DNA of 19,492 nt from Chromera velia. Lineage: Eukaryota; Sar; Chromeraceae. The DNA lies in the NCBI GenBank assembly GCA_018398765.1, contig JAHBMJ010002961.1, positions 74,853 to 94,344 of the forward strand, written 5' to 3'. The notes beneath the pieces were generated by a model. That model saw nothing but the letters and a program-made list of their open reading frames with translations, did not search any database and was not told the DNA's origin. Position numbers and translations under genes: made by a program. Of this stretch, positions 1 through 8,779 are shown in pieces; the stretch's first letter is position 1, and the number at the start of each line of letters is the position of its first letter.

Positions 1-257
1 AGGACTGAAGTTTCAGAGCAATGGTTGACGCACGAAGGGGGGAAACTCAACTGACACACAGATTGACGCCCATGCGTAAACTTCTTCCACTAGAAGATGG
101 GAAAATGATAACGCGCCAGCCGCGTTGACCCGCCAACAGTGTGAGAACACACTCACAAGTCACCCGGCACGCTCATTTCTTCTTGTGGTTTCCGTCACAG
201 TGACACCTAGAGAGACAATCTGGTCCTTTTCACGGAAGAAAATGCTCTACAACAGAC

Positions 258-831
258 CTCCGGGTAGAGGCCTGCCCCCAGATAGACAATCCGGTTGTGC
301 AGCATTGCAGACGCGAGGTCGGGTGGGGGGGCCAGGGGAACTCCTGCACACACGAAAGGATGGGAACGGAAGAATGAAACAGACAGACAGAGGGTGGTTG
401 GGAGACGGTGATTTGTTGCCGTCTCCGTTTGTCTCCTCTCTTTTTTGGCCTTCAGAGAGGGTGAGGTGAGGGTGTGACGAGCCAAGTTCAGTGTACCTCA
501 AAGACGCATTCCAATAAGGATCCACAGCGACTAGTGAGAAGCCACGGGTCATATTTCTTTGGACGGAGAAAACAAAAGGAGTTAATCAGTCTGTCAGAGA
601 GTCAATCAAACAGAAGTCGAGCCAACCTTCAAAATACTCCAACGCTCCTCCTGCCCCACTTCCTCCCCGTCGCCTCAGAATTGTGGGGGCACTGTCTCTT
701 CTGTCCCATCTGGAGTGTCCTTCCACCCTTCTGCTCGACGACTCCCTTCTTTGATTGAGCACAAACCCTTCGGAGACGCCCAGAGAAAGAACAAGGCCAA
801 TTATGGCCGTAGACAAAGAATTTCGCTTCAT
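258..831 (-). CDS. Plastid-targeted Clp protease subunit (ClpR/ClpP family), 5' part only
   Basis: Two exons are visible, 831-627 (ATG at 831-829, 68 codons plus one base) and 343-258, joined in matching phase 1; the gene continues past the left edge. The intron runs 626 (GTTGGC) to 344 (TGTGCAG); the next donor is GTCTGT at 257. Residues 1-22 form a hydrophobic signal peptide, followed by Phe-Val-Leu-Asn and a stretch rich in Arg and Ser: a bipartite leader for a complex plastid. Exon 2 encodes the start of the Clp core, with Pro-Pro-Pro-Asp-Leu and then HNRIVYLGAGLYPE. This matches the conserved opening strand of ClpP and ClpR proteins (PPPDLxSxLxxxRIVYLG in plant ClpR1/R4). The family forms the stromal protease barrel that degrades proteins fed by Clp ATPases. 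The catalytic Ser/His/Asp region lies outside the window, so ClpP and inactive ClpR cannot be told apart; wording resembles ClpR1/R4 most. No convincing third exon was found in 1-250. Confidence 0.75.
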
Positions 832-1208
832 TACTCAAAAAGAAAAGAGACGAGAGAGTGTCAATCAGCGTGTCTAGATGGACTCAGCAAACCACTACAC
901 GCATTGCAGGAGTGAAAGAAGAAGAGCCGCGACACACTGCGAAGAGGGAAAAGGGACAAGGAGACCAACTCACTGAACGGCAGGAGGTGAAGTACAACCT
1001 CGGAGGGCAGCTCATGGCAGCCCTGACTTTTTTTGCCTTCGAAGTGGGGCCCCAGAAAATGTCAAACTCACATAACTTTTCACAATGAGGGCAAACCTTC
1101 TGACATTGACGGAGTCTGCGGCAGTTCAAGGCACTCATCTCCAAAGCGGTGTGTGTCTCGCGCTCCCCAAAGCGCAAAGCTGTATTTGCACATCCTCAAC
1201 CGAAAAAG
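832..1208. other. Intergenic, between Clp gene and tRNA-Glu
   Basis: This is the region upstream of the Clp gene, which reads leftwards from 831, and downstream of the tRNA, which also reads leftwards. It should hold the Clp promoter and 5' UTR, but I see no clear TATA element or other signal. A minus-strand open frame here contains a Cys-x-x-Cys-x-x-x-Cys motif but has no recognisable family and overlaps nothing conserved. Confidence 0.5.
1203..1207 (-). terminator. RNA polymerase III terminator (T5)
   Basis: Read on the minus strand, a run of five T begins two bases past the tRNA 3' end. Four or more T on the non-template strand is the standard Pol III stop signal. Confidence 0.85.
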
Positions 1209-1280
1209 TTCCCCCACCGGGAATTGAACCCGGGTCTTGTGGGTGAAAGCCACATATCCTAACCACTGGACTATAGGGGA
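1209..1280 (-). tRNA. tRNA-Glu (anticodon TTC)
   Basis: A complete 72-nt cloverleaf without intron. The acceptor stem TCCCCTA pairs with TGGGGGA (one G-T wobble) and leaves A as discriminator. The D arm contains AGTGGTTA. The anticodon stem TGTGG/CCACA encloses the loop CTTTCAC, giving anticodon TTC (Glu). The T arm CCGGG/CCCGG encloses TTCAATT. The internal A box (TAGTCCAGTGG) and B box (GGTTCAATTCC) needed for Pol III transcription are intact. The 3' CCA is not encoded, as expected for a eukaryotic nuclear tRNA gene. The pattern closely matches cytosolic tRNA-Glu of other eukaryotes. Confidence 0.97.
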
Positions 1281-1645
1281 GGTTGCAAGTTTGCGGTGCG
1301 ACTGCATGTTGTGACTAAAATCATATAAAATCCCATACTTTTCTAAAAAGACTTCGGTGTCTCTTTTGTTCTCTCCCTTACTCAAACTGGGGCGAAGTTG
1401 TCCTCTTCGGGAAGAGCGATAGCAGATCAGTCATAAGAGAGCAAGCAGCGTGTCTTTCACAGTTCTGTCATAGAGTCAATAGGTAGGTGAAAGAAGGAAG
1501 TCTTATCTGGCTTCTCGAGGCAAAAATCCGGTTCGAAAGTGCGTTCATCAAGTCCATAAAGCGTCTTGCATCAGATCAGTAGAGGAAGAAGTCTTACAAT
1601 TTATTTCTGAAACAGCCCTTTCTGTTCGTCGAGGAGGAAGCAACG
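1281..1645. other. Intergenic and probable 5' UTR of the DUF2256 gene
   Basis: This is the space between the 5' end of the leftward tRNA gene and the ATG of the rightward DUF2256 gene. I see no open frame with a recognisable product, no tRNA-like fold and no clear core promoter element. Confidence 0.4.
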
Positions 1646-3519
1646 ATGCCTGGTGGTGTCAATCACAAGAACATCCCTCCGAAAATCTGTGTGGTCAGTC
1701 TTGCTATAGATTGGGTGCAGTGCTCCCGCCAGTCCATAGCAAGCTCTCCGGCAAACGGTGAATCGAATTGTGTTGCGCTGTCGAGAAGATCTCTCTAACC
1801 CCCTCTCTTCCTCCCGCTACATGTATGTGCAGGTGTGTGACAAGCCTTTCACGTGGAGAAAGAAATGTCAGTTTGCTTCTCTCTGGTGCACTCACTCCTC
1901 TTCCCTGCACGCCCTTCTATTTTGATTGCGGCACTCTCCATGTTTGTGTGTGTCTCTTTTGTTGGACAGCATTCGTTCTGCATGCCTTCGTGTGGTCTCC
2001 CCTTTCCTTCTGAGTTAGCGGAATCGGACAGTACAGGGAAATGACCCGAGCTGTGCGCAAATATTTTCCTCGTGGGCGTTTGCTTGGCCCGTCTTCATTT
2101 TCCTCATGGGCTTTGTGCCGAGCTCTTTTTGCAGCCCTTTGTAAAGCTTTTCAATACATCTGCGAGCGTCGTTCATTCTCTCGGGAGTGCAGTGGGCTGC
2201 TGCAGTGACAGTTTCACATATGTGAATGGCAGAATGGGGCACACGCAGCTTTTTTGTGTATTTCTGTGCTTCATCTGATTTGTGCAGGGGAGAAGTGTTG
2301 GGACGAGGTCCAGACCTGCAGTGAGAGGTGTAAGAACGAACGGAAGCGTATGGCCCTAGCAGCCAAACAGGAAGCAAAGAAGGAGGGAGGGGGAGAAGGG
2401 ACAACTACCGCAGCCCCCTCCTCAGAGACCCAGAAAGATGCCACGAAGGACAAAACCAAAATCGCCAAAACCAACCAAGACCGCGACGCCTCCCCCCTTG
2501 CCCTGCCCGCCTCCGCCATTCCGACTACCCCCCCCAACCCCGAGAATCCCGAAGAGAACCCCCCCACGCCCCGGTCCCTTGACGAGGCCATTGGTGAGAT
2601 CATGGGAGGTGTCAAGAACCTCTCCGCCCTCAACAGAGCCTCCTTCGCCTCCCCCGCAACTACCGCCGCCTCTCCTGCAGACCGCCCCTTCCAGTCCCCC
2701 AATGGTACGGCTTATCGCGCTGCAGTGAACTCGATGTGCCCCGGTCGCATGAAGGCTGCGGCACGTGAAGAAGCTCACCGGAAGAAGACGAAGCAGCGTG
2801 ACCGCGCGAGGGGTGCGAACAGGAACAGGAAGGGAGTGGGTGTGTGGAATGAGGCGGGAGGCGACGAGGGCGTGGTGGGACTGTACGATGGAGTTGCAGA
2901 GGACGGTAGGTTTGAGAGTGAGGTTGAGGAAGAGGAGAGTGAGGAGGAGGGAGAGGAGGGAACTCTGGAGATGGTGGTGGAGGAAGAAGAGGAAGAAGAG
3001 AGCGAGGAGGAGGAGGAGAGAGGAAGGAAGAAAAAGGACAAGAAGGGAGGAAAGGAAGGCAAGCGTCATCAGGACAAAGTGAAGGGAGGCAGAGGACGCG
3101 GGGCTGCCTCAAAGGGCAAAACCGCAAAGGGCCGACGTGCCCGTTCGTCCTCTCCGTCTTCCTCTTCCGCATCTGAGGATGAGCACCACGATGACGACAA
3201 TGTATTTCCTTCCCTCCCTCTCCTTCGTCTGGATTCCGACGGTCCCCCTCCTGTCCTCCCTGAGGGATTACAGGGGTTGGATGAGGAGCACTCGGGGGGT
3301 ACACCCTCGACGTCTGCCGCCACTCGTGTGAGAACTGGATCGGGTTCTCTTCATCTGTCTTCGAAGGAGTTGAAGAAGGCAGAGAAGAAACAGGCAAGGG
3401 AGGCGAGAAGAGAAGCCAGAAGAGAGAAGAAACAGGGGGCAGCAGGGAAGGAAGAGGGAGAGGTGGAGGTAGAAGGGGACAAAGCAGCAAAGTGGCGAGT
3501 CACTGCTGCGGTTGTTTGA
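1646..3519 (+). CDS. DUF2256 zinc-ribbon protein with long low-complexity tail
   Basis: Three exons: 1646-1693, 1833-1866 and 2288-3519, giving 437 residues. Introns are 1694-1832 and 1867-2287, both starting GTCAGT and ending TGTGCAG. Residues 1-45 match the DUF2256 family (Pfam PF10013), small mostly bacterial proteins of about 50 residues: MPGG, then Cys15-x2-Cys18, PFTWRKKW (21-28), CWDEV (31-35) and Cys38-x3-Cys42. The four cysteines suggest a zinc ribbon. The match appears only after splicing: exon 1 supplies Cys15, the 34-nt exon 2 supplies Cys18 and PFTWRKK, and Trp28 is split across intron 2. Residues about 46-437 show no known fold: a Pro/Thr-rich part, a Lys/Arg-rich part, an acidic Glu/Ser block, a Lys/Arg block, a Ser-rich stretch and a final Lys/Arg/Glu segment likely to be helical or coiled coil. 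The molecular function of DUF2256 is unknown to me; bacterial copies are, as I recall, often beside photolyase/cryptochrome genes. No targeting signal is seen. Confidence 0.87.
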
Positions 3520-5977
3520 GGTGACGTTGCGTCTGTGACTGGCGGAGGGAAAGGAGAGACAAGAGAGATGGGGGTGGGCAGGGGTGCCTCGTTTCTCTCC
3601 CTTTCTCTCTCTCTCTCTCTGTGGTTCTTCTGTTCCTTTCATTAGTTCTTCTGCCTTCAGCTGTCCCTCTCCTCACTAACACTCCCCTCGGGGCTGATTT
3701 TTCTTTGTGCATGACCATGTCACTCCCTTGCTTTGAGTAGGGACAGAAGAAAAGAAAAAAACAAAGGCCGAAAAACTGATTGAGAAAAGAAACAAAAAAA
3801 AAAGACGCGTCAAAAGAAAGACATAAGCAACCAGAGCAGAACTGCCCCAAGCACACCAGACGAAATGAGCACCTGCAGGCAAGCACAGGAAAGTTGAAGC
3901 TCAGATAGATGCCGGGTGCCTTATATGATGGAGACGGGCACCGACCTGCATGCCTCCATTCATTTGGTTCCGAGTTGTCTATCAGTAAGCGGATGTGACT
4001 GGTGGCAGCTGGTGGAAACAAAAAACCTAAAGTCAAGATCAGGATCAAAAAAATAAATCAAGCAACGAAAAGAAAGGGGCACGAAAGGAGGAGAGTAGTC
4101 AGGGAAGAGAAGAGAGACGGGAGGTTGGGGGGGAAGGAGAAGAATGGGCTCTCTTGAGTTTCGCGGGGGCGGATTTTCTTTCGAGGCCCTCACCTTTCAA
4201 GGACGTCCAAAAAAAAGAAACAATATCACTGACACAGCGATAGAGACGTTCGACCACCAAACCACTGGATCAACATCAACACACAGACAGCATCTCTCTC
4301 GTTGTTTCTCTTCCAGCCTCTGTTCCTCGTGCTCTGTCATCTCTCCTTTCCGTTCCGTCTCAAAAGAATATCATGTGTGACAGACAGACAGACTCAATTT
4401 TCTTCTTCCCTGCATGTCCTCTTCCTTGCCTTGCATGCTTACGGTGGCGGCATTGTTTGCCTGTCTGTCTGTCGGTCTGTCTTCGATCCTCTTTCTCTTC
4501 GACGGCGTCTCCCCCCCTCCTGAAGGAAGTCTTCCTCTCCCACCAGGAGTCTTTGAAGGGAAGGGAAGGGAGATAAAGAGAGAGCAGCAGAAGGAAGGGG
4601 GAGGGTGGATCATGTCGAGCACGGTCTCGGCAGAGAAAGACGCTTTTTCCTCCTTTTTTCCATTCTCGACAGGCTCATGACATGAGGAAGGATCGAGAGA
4701 CCGGATTATCGTGATTGCTGTCTCTGACTGAGTGTGAACAGACAAAGGAGGTCAGACAGTCCCTCGGTTGTTCTTCGAAAACCCCGCTTTTTCTTTCTGT
4801 TCTTTCCGCTGGTTTGCAGGAGCAGAGTGAGGGTCTGTCTGACTCGGTGTCTCTTGCCTTCTTTTTCTTTTTCGTCGGTCGTTGCTGTTGGCTGGAAGAC
4901 GTGAATAAGTGGGGGGCAGGGGGGCATTGAAACACCGAGGGAGTAAGACTGTATGCGTGAAACAGTCCGTGAGAGAGTGATGCATTATATCTATAGCGCG
5001 AGCAAGGGATTGCAAACAGAACGAGGGACCAAGAGCGCGAAACAATGAACACATGCATGCATGAAGGGAATCACAAAAAGTATTGACGGTCGAGTAAGAG
5101 GCGTGGGGACAGACAGAGAGACCAAGACGGTATGACATGGAGTGTCGTCTGTGTGTGAGAGACAGAAAGAAAGAAAGAGCGTGTATGCAGTTTCGGTCGG
5201 TCGTGTCGTGAAGCAGAAGGAAATCAGAAAAAGAAAAAGAGGAAAGATTGAAATGGAAAGGAGGAGGATGAGCTGAGGGTGCTTGTCGTGCCTTTTCTTT
5301 CTTGAATTTTCTTTCGTTCTGCCCTTTTTTCGATCTTCTCATTTCGTTTCTTCTGTTCTTTTCGTTCGTCGGATCGGGGGTGCCCCTCCTCCGTCTGTCT
5401 GTCAGAAGCATCTCTTAATTGTTTCGTTTCGTCAAATCAATTGAAGGCGCACAGAAAAAAGAGAAGAAGCGAGATGGAAGGAAGAAGAAAGACCAGTGTG
5501 CAAATAGAGAGGACAAATGCTTTGAAAAAAGAAAGAGGAAGAGAGGCGATGTGACTGTTGAAGGGAGAGGAAAAGAGGCAGGGGGGGTGCGAAGAAGGAA
5601 AAGCCCTCCCTGTCTTTCTCTTCAGTTCTTTTGTTCTTTCTGTCCGAAACTGTAGTCCAGTTCTTCTTTCAGTCTTCGTTGTGGGTTTCGGTGTCGTCTT
5701 CTCCTTTCTTTTCTTACTTGTCTGGCGTGCGCTGTATGAACGTTCCTTTCCTTTTCACTGATCTTTCGATTCCTGTCCTCTTGTTTCTTTCTACTGTCTC
5801 TCGATCGAATGCAGAATGAATCGCACGCGAACGAACCACTTTCTTCTTTTCTGCCGTCCTCGGCTTGATCACTCTGATTTTTCCCTTCCTCCTCTATCAA
5901 AAATCTATTGCTCTCCTTTCTTTCTTTGTTTCTTTCAATCATTGTTTCCTCCCTCCAGAGTGAATTTGGTTTTTTGG

Positions 5978-6007
5978 TCTCGTCTCGTCTCGTCTCGTCT
6001 CGTCTCT
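5978..6007. repeat. (TCTCG)n microsatellite
   Basis: Five full TCTCG units in tandem followed by a partial copy, inside the gene-poor stretch. Confidence 0.9.
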
Positions 6008-7210
6008 CTTGTTGACGTCATTAAAGCTTTCGTGCATGAGATCTGATTCCAGTAGGAGGGCTGCCAAGCGAAATGCGCTTACAAGTCCATGCAACTGGAT
6101 GTGCAACAATAGGGGTAGTAGGATTACAGGAAGGAAGCACGCAGGCGGGGGGGGGAATGAAGGAAAGGAAGGAAGGTTGGAACATCTTTATCTTGTCCTT
6201 CGTTCCTTTCGATTCCGTTAATGCTTTGACTTACTGACGGGTCGATACATGGACAGGAAAGGGAACTCAACTGAGTGCCCCCTATGTGACTTGGATGGAT
6301 GGAATGAAGGAAAATGAAAGAACTTTTTCCCATCTTCCCTTTTTTGAATTCTTTTGCTCTTTCTTTCCGTTATTCGTTTATGGGATCATCTTAGTAAGAT
6401 ACGGAGAGGGGAGAGAGAGACACCGAAACTCCCTCCCCACGCATAGGGGAGAAAGAGAGACCGGAAGAGACGGTGAATACAAACAAAGGAAAAAGGAAAC
6501 ATTCGCACAGGAGAGAGGAAAACAGCAGATCCTTCCTCTCTTTCTTTTCTTTGTTCTCCTGTCGATCCGACACTGAATGAAGTATTGGCTCTTACTACCT
6601 CGATCCCTCCACTTACACATCAACAAGTACGACCCGACCGGTCCATGCACCGAGGGTGGAACGTTGGCCTTCCTTCCTTATCGCTGAGAGCCTTCGCGGT
6701 TCTTCAAAGAGCTGCGTGGGCGTCAGACTGCATGCGCGTTCTTTTCTTTTCGTTTGTATGTAATGCTGCAGGAAGCAGGGGTTTCAGTTCTGTTCAGATG
6801 GGGGCTTACAGAGAGAGGGATGGACATGTGAAAACGGGGTGTTTGAGGGGTGAAAAGAAAGGCATGCAGGGAGACCGACCGACGTGTTTCTGTCTCTCTG
6901 TCGTTTTCTTTCCTCGCAGCCCTGGTTGACTTCTTTTATTCTTTCTTTGTTTCTTTGTCCCACTTTCCTCTCTGTATGTGCTTCCTTTCCTCAGACGTCC
7001 TCTGTGTGTTTCTGTAGGAAGAGGTGGAAGGAGGAAAAAGAGCGGTGATGCAGAGAGAGGCGTGCAGGCCTCTCGATCTGCTCGCATTTCTTCGTCTGTC
7101 TGAATTCCCTTGTCGAGATGTCGACAGGGGAGAAGAAGAGCCCTACCCGGTAGTGCATGTGCAGGATGGAGCTAGGGAGGGAGGAGGTACACGAAAAATT
7201 CAGGGGGGAG

Positions 7211-7235
7211 AGAAGAGAAGAGAAGAGAAGAGAAG
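7211..7235. repeat. (AGAAG)n microsatellite
   Basis: Five exact AGAAG units in tandem inside a purine-rich block, with related purine sequence on both sides. Confidence 0.9.
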
Positions 7236-7794
7236 AGGAGTGGAATCCGACCCGCATGCGTCAGTCTGTACGGCTGCAAGGGAGCAGAGACGGAGAGAGA
7301 GAGTGAGAAAGCGACGAAGGTGGGAAGACCAACAGATAGACCTGCGAAAAAAGAATGAAATAGAATGGAAGGGAAGACGAATCCAGTGACCTCGTTGTGC
7401 TTCCTGTACGCAGACTTTCTGTCTGTGTGGTTCTGTCTGTCTTTGGTTTGATTAAACAACCCTTCTTGATCGGTCTTCTGTTGTACTTCCTGATGAGGTT
7501 GCTCCTCTCTGATTTCTGTGTGGAAGGGTAACTAAGGGGATTCTCTCAGTCAATCTTTCTTTGCATTTCTTTGTGTCCATCTTCGTCTCAGGCAGGTCGA
7601 TGGGCCGGTCTTTGTCTTTTGTGCTGATGGGTTTGGTTTTTTCGTTCATTCTTCGTTTCGCTCTTGGCTCCCCGATCAGTTTGTCTTTTTCTTTGTCCTT
7701 GCTCTGCGCTCTTTCGACTAGACTGTTGGCCATCGTCATGTCGTCTGTCTGTCTTTCTATTCATATTTCTGTTTGTTGGTTGGTGGGATAGTCG

Positions 7795-8715
7795 ATTGAC
7801 ACCGTCATCAACGAAGCTTTCAGATTCATTAGTCCATCTATCTCATCATGTAACATCAAGTCACAGTTGCGAATCAAATCCACTCAAACCGATTGTCTTC
7901 TCGTGAAGTTGACCGTCAAAAGACCCCTCTCAATTTGCAACTGCCCAAGTCCTGCATTCGCCTCTAGATTCGTCTGACAATTCCCGTGTTGAACTATCCA
8001 TCCAGGACCATTCTTGATCATCGAATGCCTAGTCGAATGCACCCACTTAATAGCACATACTTACCTCAGGCTGTCATACAACTCATGTACGAATCTAGCT
8101 ATAATTAGCAAATTATGTAACAAATATAAATGAGTAAAAAATTTTATTCTTAAAATTTCATTGTATTATTACCATTCTATGATAGTCAGTCAGACTCAGT
8201 CTAAATTGTCTAATTAATTCTAAAAATAATAAAGCATTGTCAAAACTAGTGTTACAAAGAACAGTGAGAACATCAGTGTTATATCACGCTACGCTGAGCT
8301 TACCCATGAGAGCAGCCATAGGGTAGAACCTGAGGGATTTTATCTTTCGGGAATTCCCGGCCCGCGGTCTACTACCAAACATCGGCTTACACCAATGAGC
8401 CTGAGGTATCGGCTTGTACTGATCCGTGAAAATAGCTAAGTGGACATACATATAAAAGATATATTTTTAAAACACATTTTTATTTTTTTCTTCTTGAAAT
8501 TTCTAGTAAAAATCTAAGTAAGATTCTTACTGGATATTGATTTAATCAGATTTTAAGTTGATTAAATTCATTGATTGATGAATTTGAGTAGTACAGTGAG
8601 CCAGTCTAGTCATAATCGAAGTAATAGGAGCATGTTAAATAAAAATTGTTTGTTTTCGTATGTACCTGCGGAAGTTAAGCCCCCCCCGGTTATTAACCGA
8701 TCCATAGTTCGATGA
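7795..8715. other. AT-rich island of foreign composition
   Basis: Base composition changes sharply. The simple repeats and CT/GA tracts of the flanks disappear, and 8080-8280 and 8450-8690 are very AT-rich, with poly-A and poly-T runs. A less AT-rich core lies at 8281-8440. The island ends 65 or so bases before the stop codon of the trigger factor gene. The boundaries are approximate; I could not find target-site duplications or terminal inverted repeats by eye. Candidates are a decayed mobile element, an insertion of organelle DNA, or a chimeric assembly. I could not match it to a known organelle gene, rRNA or snRNA. Confidence 0.6.
8113..8451 (-). pseudogene. Open frame interrupted by two TGA codons, in the AT-rich island
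   Basis: From an ATG at 8451-8449 one frame runs 55 codons to a TGA at 8286-8284, then 41 codons to a TGA at 8160-8158, then 14 codons to a TAA at 8115-8113. No TAA or TAG occurs before that end. The first part contains the words QYKPIPQAHWCKPMFGSRP and SLRFYPMAALMGKLSVA; the second continues YNTDVLTVL and NALLFLELIRQ. It does not look like low-complexity translation, but I do not recognise the family. It may be a relic gene with TGA stops, an organelle-derived frame where TGA encodes Trp, or chance. TGG is also used in the frame. Confidence 0.3.
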
Positions 8716-8779
8716 CCGCTCATATATGGCTGCATACTTATTGGTACGCTGCTCTGAAAAACAAACAGACTGCATCTAT

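Larger units (their letters stand above)
3520..7789. other. Long gene-poor stretch with purine/pyrimidine tracts
   Basis: About 4.3 kb in which I find no gene I can support. It starts with the 3' UTR of the DUF2256 gene, which contains a (CT)n run at 3604-3620. Long purine-rich blocks (about 5160-5280, 5440-5600, 6400-6520, 7020-7390) alternate with pyrimidine-rich blocks (about 5281-5420, 5610-5960, 6900-7015, 7400-7790). CTGT/ACAG tetranucleotide runs recur, for example near 4380, 4460, 5395 and 7425. The many open frames here are rich in Lys/Arg/Glu or in Ser/Phe/Leu, which purine or pyrimidine bias produces without coding. None showed a domain motif, and none joined to another through splice sites into a recognisable protein. 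Confidence 0.5.

Noticed and set aside
181-240. A frame reading DQIVSLGVTVTE that resembles a second Clp opening strand
   Set aside because: It repeats the IVxLG word already present in the 343-258 exon, lies in another frame, and soon becomes non-Clp-like and hits a stop. Probably chance.
247-552. Possible extra Clp exon encoding VDPYWNASLRYTELG
   Set aside because: Exon 831-627 joins exon 343-258 directly in matching phase. Inserting this stretch with its only good donor (GTACAC) breaks the phase or brings in a stop.
884-1177. Minus-strand frame with Cys-x-x-Cys-x-x-x-Cys
   Set aside because: No family resemblance, no partner exons, and it lies in the upstream region of the Clp gene.
2422-3490. 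Long open frames antisense to the DUF2256 tail
   Set aside because: They are shadows of purine-rich coding sequence and translate to Pro/Ser/Leu low complexity.
6577-6690. Small frame MKYWLLLPRSLHLHINKYDP... of 37 residues, overlapped by another open frame
   Set aside because: It looks protein-like, but has an immediately preceding stop, no recognisable family and no spliced continuation I could support.
7452-8040. Minus-strand frame open across the island edge when TGA is ignored
   Set aside because: The left half is purine-rich on this strand, so stops are rare anyway; the right half is only about 80 codons. Not strong enough to call.
8050-8220. U1 snRNA gene
   Set aside because: Only the first ten or eleven bases match; the U1-70K and U1A loops and an Sm site are not found.
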